Shown piece after piece: positions 60,915 to 64,000 of a stretch of 64,000 nucleotides of DNA. Every line of letters begins with the position of its first letter. Position 1 is the stretch's first letter. The stretch is from CAMDPA01 sp965223035 (GTDB taxonomy: Bacteria; Pseudomonadota; Alphaproteobacteria; Rhizobiales; Hyphomicrobiaceae), in assembly GCA_965223035.1 (NCBI GenBank), contig OZ244980.1:4278001-4342000 (forward strand), read 5' to 3'. The position numbers and the translations under genes are program-made. The notes under the pieces were generated by a model. That model ran no database searches. It was given only the letters and a program-made list of their open reading frames with translations, and was not told the origin of the DNA.

Positions 60915-61817
60915 CTAAAGATCATCGTCGTAAAGCCGGCCCGTCGATCGCAGATTCCTATTGCCAGATTGAGCCATTACAATTGGCGCTAGATCATCGA
61001 TGCTTTTCGCGCGGTGAAGGATACCAAGCTCGACTTCGGCCAGATTATTCTGGCTCCAAGTGAAGTTCGCGTCTCGATCGTTGTAGGCTGGATTGCCTAA
61101 GGGGTAGAGCTTGCGCGCCTCTTCATCGCAGATCAGCCAGCACGGAACGCTCGGAGTTGACTGAGTGACGGGGTGACTAGGTCGAACTGCTCAAAGGGTC
61201 GGGCGCCTCAAACCCACCGGCAGCGAGGACCACACTGCGGCGCGTACCGATCAGCCACTCGCCACGAGGCGGGTCGACGATGATCCCGATCGCTTCTCTG
61301 CTTGGCGTGTAGATCAACCGCTTGGCCGGACTTGACAGCCGGACCTCGATTCCGCGCGCTTCTACGTTGATCTGCAAAACGCGAAACAAGTACGGCCCCC
61401 CAACGCGCCCTTTCGCCTGCGGATAAAAGGCGTGCACATTGAAATTCGGAATGGCATGTGCATGCGTGTAATAGAAAGTCTCGCGGTGTTGGAAGGGTCG
61501 TTCCCACCCCTCAGACGTGTGGTGATCTCCGCATCAGCGAGCGGGCCTAGCTCACGTACATAACCCTCAGCCGTGGCCATCGCCTGCGCCAATGCGCGCA
61601 CCACCTCGTCCGGCACACGGCCGGCATTGGTCTGCTTGAGGTAGGCCAAGGCGTGTTCGGGCTCGTGGGAACAACAGATTGCGCCCCGACTGCGCAGCGA
61701 GATCCCACCGGAATCCGGCGCCTTTTCTAGCAGGATAACGTTTGACCCAGCATCACGCGCTGCGATCGCCGCGACCGCGCCTGCTAAGCCGTAGCCCCCG
61801 ACAACCACATCCGTCAG
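60915..61817 (-). pseudogene. FAD-dependent oxidoreductase (fumarate reductase/KSTD-like), deleted and frameshifted
   Basis: DVVVVGGYGLAGAVAAIAAR is the FAD Rossmann motif, and ILLEKAPDSGGISLRSRGAI the following strand. A frameshift occurs near 61,430-61,450 (two overlapping frames both read HAFYPQAKGRVGGPYLF-type sequence). RSVVLAAGGFEA marks the middle. The sequence then jumps to PSVPCWLICDEEARKLYPLG and WSQNNLAEVELGILHRAKSI, which belong close to the C terminus. The catalytic middle is gone. Confidence 0.8.
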
Positions 61818-62083
61818 CCATCGAAATTCAAACGCTCCTTGCTGTTGGCGCCCGTCCGATTTGCGCGCGGCATTCTAAATGAGAATCGAGATGCGGGGCT
61901 ATGCCGACGTGGCAGGTGCCCACCGCGAACAACGCAAGTGCTCGACTGCAGTCATTTTGCTGGTGCGCAATACTGGCAGGGCGGCCGAGCAGAAGATCGG
62001 ATCAGTGCCCCAGTACGCCGCAGCAATGCATGCGCTAAGGTCGCATGTTGCCATTTTTGTTGCTCTACAGGATCGCCTCCGAA

Positions 62084-62371
62084 TTATCGGAACAGTTTAT
62101 GCGCATTCGGATGGTTTACAAGGTGAGGTGGTCCCTCCAGGTGTTCGGCAAGCCCAGCCCAAATTGATTGAATCGTTGGCAGTGCCGCGTCGGCAGAGAC
62201 CTGTGTGTCATACACGACCATGGTCAACCCGGTGCCGTTCTCGTCTGAGGCAATCTAGTAATCAAGCAATCCCGTCCGCGATTTTAACTTCTCACGTACC
62301 TCTGGCATTCGAGCTTCGGCTTCGGTCAGCTTGTCGGATTTGAACTTGAATATTGCATTTCGCCCATACAT
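62084..62371 (-). pseudogene. Small ABM-like (dimeric alpha/beta barrel) gene with one in-frame TAG
   Basis: With GAAGGAAGCC before ATG, the frame reads MYGRNAIFKFKSDKLTEAEA, then LKSRTGLLDY, a TAG (62,255-62,257), IASDENGTGLTMVVYDTQVS and AGLAEHLEGPPHLVNHPNA up to TAA. The alternation of strands and helices fits the antibiotic-biosynthesis-monooxygenase-like ferredoxin fold. Both halves look well conserved, so the stop is recent or read through. Confidence 0.6.
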
Positions 62372-62823
62372 GGCTTCCTTCTGCAACGACGAATATGTTC
62401 AGGGTAGCACCTTAGCCGAGGGTTTAGATGATGCAACTGGTTGCCGCGGCCAGGATCGCAGCGCACAAGGCGCGGCTTGAGGACTACGAACGGTTCTACT
62501 CGGCTCCACCCCATTCTGACGTCGTGGGTACCAAGCGGGATATGGCAACGCGATCGGCTGAAGAAGGTCGGTCATGCTATAATGCAGTTAAATGTTGAGG
62601 AGGACCCATTTGAGACGTTGCACCTGATCGATAGTCCAACCCAAGACGTTGTTTCGCGGCATAGCCCATCGCCGCAGCTATAGAGCTTTGCAAGCCGGCC
62701 TGCTAGTATGCCTCATCCTAAGATGAGTTGTAACGCTATCGCCGTAAGGCGAGCCCAGCGCATTCGGTTGGCAAGCGTTGGTGCGGATCCCGTGAGCAAT
62801 CCAAACATCCAACTGGAAATGGC
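62372..62823. other. Intergenic region, no gene supported
   Basis: About 450 bases with short frames on both strands but no ribosome binding site plus family match. The hairpin CGCCGTAAGGCG (62,741-62,752) lies 70 bp before the methyltransferase-like gene. The promoter of that gene probably lies here. Confidence 0.4.
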
Positions 62824-63753
62824 ATGAGCTCCGACGTTTACAAGAAGGCTATGCAACGGCTGAACAACGGCGGTGTCTTGTTACTTGATGGCGGCGTTTC
62901 GACAGAACTTCAACGTCGCGGTGTGCCGATGTCCGACGAGATATGGTCGGGTCGCGTAGCTTTGGATCATTGGGATGCAATCGTTGATATGCATTGCGCC
63001 TATATTGATGCCGGCGCAGATGTCATCACAACAAACACCTATGCCTCTTCTCGGCTAATGCTGAAGCCTGTAGGTCTTGGTTCGAAAGTCGAAGAGATCA
63101 ACCGGCGCAGCGTCGATGCGGCCTTGGCTGCTCGTGAAAGGTCGGGCGCAAAAGACGTGCTGGTCGCCGGATCTCTATCACATGCAATCCCGCTTCAAAT
63201 CCGGAGTGAAGCAAAGCCGGTCGAAGACAGCCTTGGCGACAAAGCCTTAGCGGCGGCCTTTGAAGAATTGACGTCAATCCTCACGCAGAGTGGGGCTGAT
63301 CTATTGCTGCTTGAGATGATGTCCAAGCCAAATCGAATGACGCAATTGTTTCGCGCGCTGTCGAAAAGCAATCTCCCGGCTTGGTGCGGTTTATCAGTCA
63401 AACGTAACGAAGCCGCCGACTTGGTTGCGACCCACGATTCCAGGGTACCGTTTGCCGAGAATGTCAAACACGCTTCGGCCCACAACTTCGATGTCTGGGG
63501 TATAATGCACACATCTGCTGATCTCATTGATGAGGCGCTAGGAACGCTCAGAGCCTCGCGTGCTCGAACGCTCATGGCCTATCCAGATTCGGGATATATG
63601 GAGATGCCAAACTGGCAATTCGTCGATACGATAACGCCAGAGAGATTTGCCGAGTTTGCTGAGCAGTGGACGCACTCCGGCGTGCAAATTGTTGGCGGGT
63701 GTTGCGGCCTCGGACCCGAGCATGTGTCTGCGATTGCCCATTTGAAGCGTTAG
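62824..63753 (+). CDS. Homocysteine S-methyltransferase family protein with altered zinc site
   Basis: The 309-residue TIM barrel has VLLLDGGVSTELQRRGVPM and ADVITTNTYASSRLMLKPVG near the N terminus and GVQIVGGCCGLGPEHVSAI near the C terminus. The family transfers a methyl group to homocysteine using zinc held by three cysteines: two in GGCCG and one in a G-x-N-C motif. At the third position this protein reads WGIMHTSAD, so Cys appears replaced by His. It may use a Cys2His zinc site or another acceptor. It is transcribed alone. Confidence 0.85.
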   Translation: MSSDVYKKAMQRLNNGGVLLLDGGVSTELQRRGVPMSDEIWSGRVALDHWDAIVDMHCAYIDAGADVITTNTYASSRLMLKPVGLGSKVEEINRRSVDAALAARERSGAKDVLVAGSLSHAIPLQIRSEAKPVEDSLGDKALAAAFEELTSILTQSGADLLLLEMMSKPNRMTQLFRALSKSNLPAWCGLSVKRNEAADLVATHDSRVPFAENVKHASAHNFDVWGIMHTSADLIDEALGTLRASRARTLMAYPDSGYMEMPNWQFVDTITPERFAEFAEQWTHSGVQIVGGCCGLGPEHVSAIAHLKR

Positions 63754-63906
63754 TGAAGGCAAATTGCAACTTGGCTCGACCGTGCAGGCATTTGGCAAAT
63801 CCGCAACGGGTCAGGGACGCCCGACAGCACCGACAGATCCCCCCACATTATCCACAGGCTTTCGCCGCTCGAACGATTGAGACGACGCGACCGCAAGTCT
63901 CCAATC
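63754..63906. other. Spacer with TTATCCACA box
   Basis: The sequence CACATTATCCACAGG (63,843-63,857) contains a DnaA-box-like TTATCCACA. A single box is not evidence for an origin. Nothing else is seen. Confidence 0.35.
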
Positions 63907-64000
63907 TTGATCATCGCGCCTTAACTCGGAACCGCAACGTCGGTTCCAATTGCGCCGGTTCCGATTTAAGGCGCAAAGATGATCGCTGTTAAAGTGTAGA
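63907..64000. repeat. Family 1 palindromic repeat, module A, cut by window edge
   Basis: Complete module A (TGATCATCGCGCCTTAACTCGG / CCGATTTAAGGCGC AAAGATGATC type) followed by the start of the linker GCTGTTAAAGTGTAGA. Module B should lie just beyond the window. Confidence 0.85.

Noticed and set aside
60656..62000. Right attachment site repeating the tRNA-Ser 3' end
   Set aside because: No copy of the T-arm/acceptor sequence was found by eye in this stretch. It may lie beyond the window or be lost.
61879..62343. 154-residue plus-strand frame
   Set aside because: It is Arg/Ser-rich without family resemblance, and its second half is antisense to the better supported ABM-like gene.
63843..63857. 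DnaA box and possible origin
   Set aside because: Only one TTATCCACA is present, with no cluster, no AT-rich unwinding region and no dnaA, dnaN or repABC gene.

Overview
The window is a chromosomal stretch of a GC-rich alphaproteobacterium. This is inferred from the tadA-rluB-rsmD block, an AsmA/YhdP-like gene next to bcp and DUF455, TRAP and proVWX-type transporters, IalB-like and SPGG periplasmic proteins, and palindromic intergenic repeats resembling those of rhizobia and relatives. No 16S rRNA or species-diagnostic gene is present, so the genus is not assigned.

Positions 1-23,700 are ordinary, gene-dense chromosome. They carry an envelope protein cut by the left edge, peroxiredoxin Bcp with a DUF455 ferritin-like protein, three MFS transporters, a tandem pair of periplasmic ClpP-fold proteins, a TPR lipidless secreted protein, an alpha/beta hydrolase plus luciferase-type monooxygenase operon, rsmD/rluB/tadA, a MarR-small membrane protein-ICMT operon behind twin operators, a histidine kinase, and a mercuric-reductase-like flavoprotein with a VTT/DedA-type membrane protein. 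A tRNA-Pro(CGG) closes this part. Positions 23,700-32,300 are looser: non-coding sequence with paired C-loop hairpins, a six-copy 38-bp tandem repeat, an IalB-like protein, a beta-barrel protein with a strong terminator, and two secreted proteins, one a caspase-like protease with a long AEAEAKRR coiled coil. Positions 32,400-44,500 hold catabolic and transport genes (an Old Yellow Enzyme with an EthD partner, a proVWX operon, a second luciferase-type monooxygenase, a NodB-fold deacetylase, a TRAP operon) and the wreck of an N-type ATP synthase operon, reduced to an in-frame beta/alpha fusion and a broken gamma gene.

From tRNA-Ser(GGA) at 45.1 kb to about 62.4 kb lies an accessory island. Next to the tRNA are an excisionase-like gene and an IS1380 remnant. 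Then, all on the minus strand, comes an array of RHS 3'-end modules: a piece of conserved core, a variable toxin-like tip, and a small downstream gene that is probably the immunity gene (ankyrin, TPR, Sel1, DUF4279, membrane, or a fourfold tandem family). One core copy is continuous with its tip. Five others carry the same 57-bp palindromic insert at exactly the same position, which stops the core reading frame. One toxin/DUF4279 module is present twice, and its second copy is joined to a broken IS256 transposase. Behind the array are a deleted FAD oxidoreductase gene and a small gene with one in-frame stop. A homocysteine-methyltransferase-like gene returns to intact sequence.

Two families of dispersed intergenic palindromes run through the core part and are absent from the RHS array. 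Family 1 is a pair of hairpins, A with GATCATC...GGAACC arms and B with GAGCAACCTGCCTTT arms. Family 2 is about 180 bp, with a CTGGAACCATCCCGCTCCCC start and a CCGCCT-AGGCGG end.
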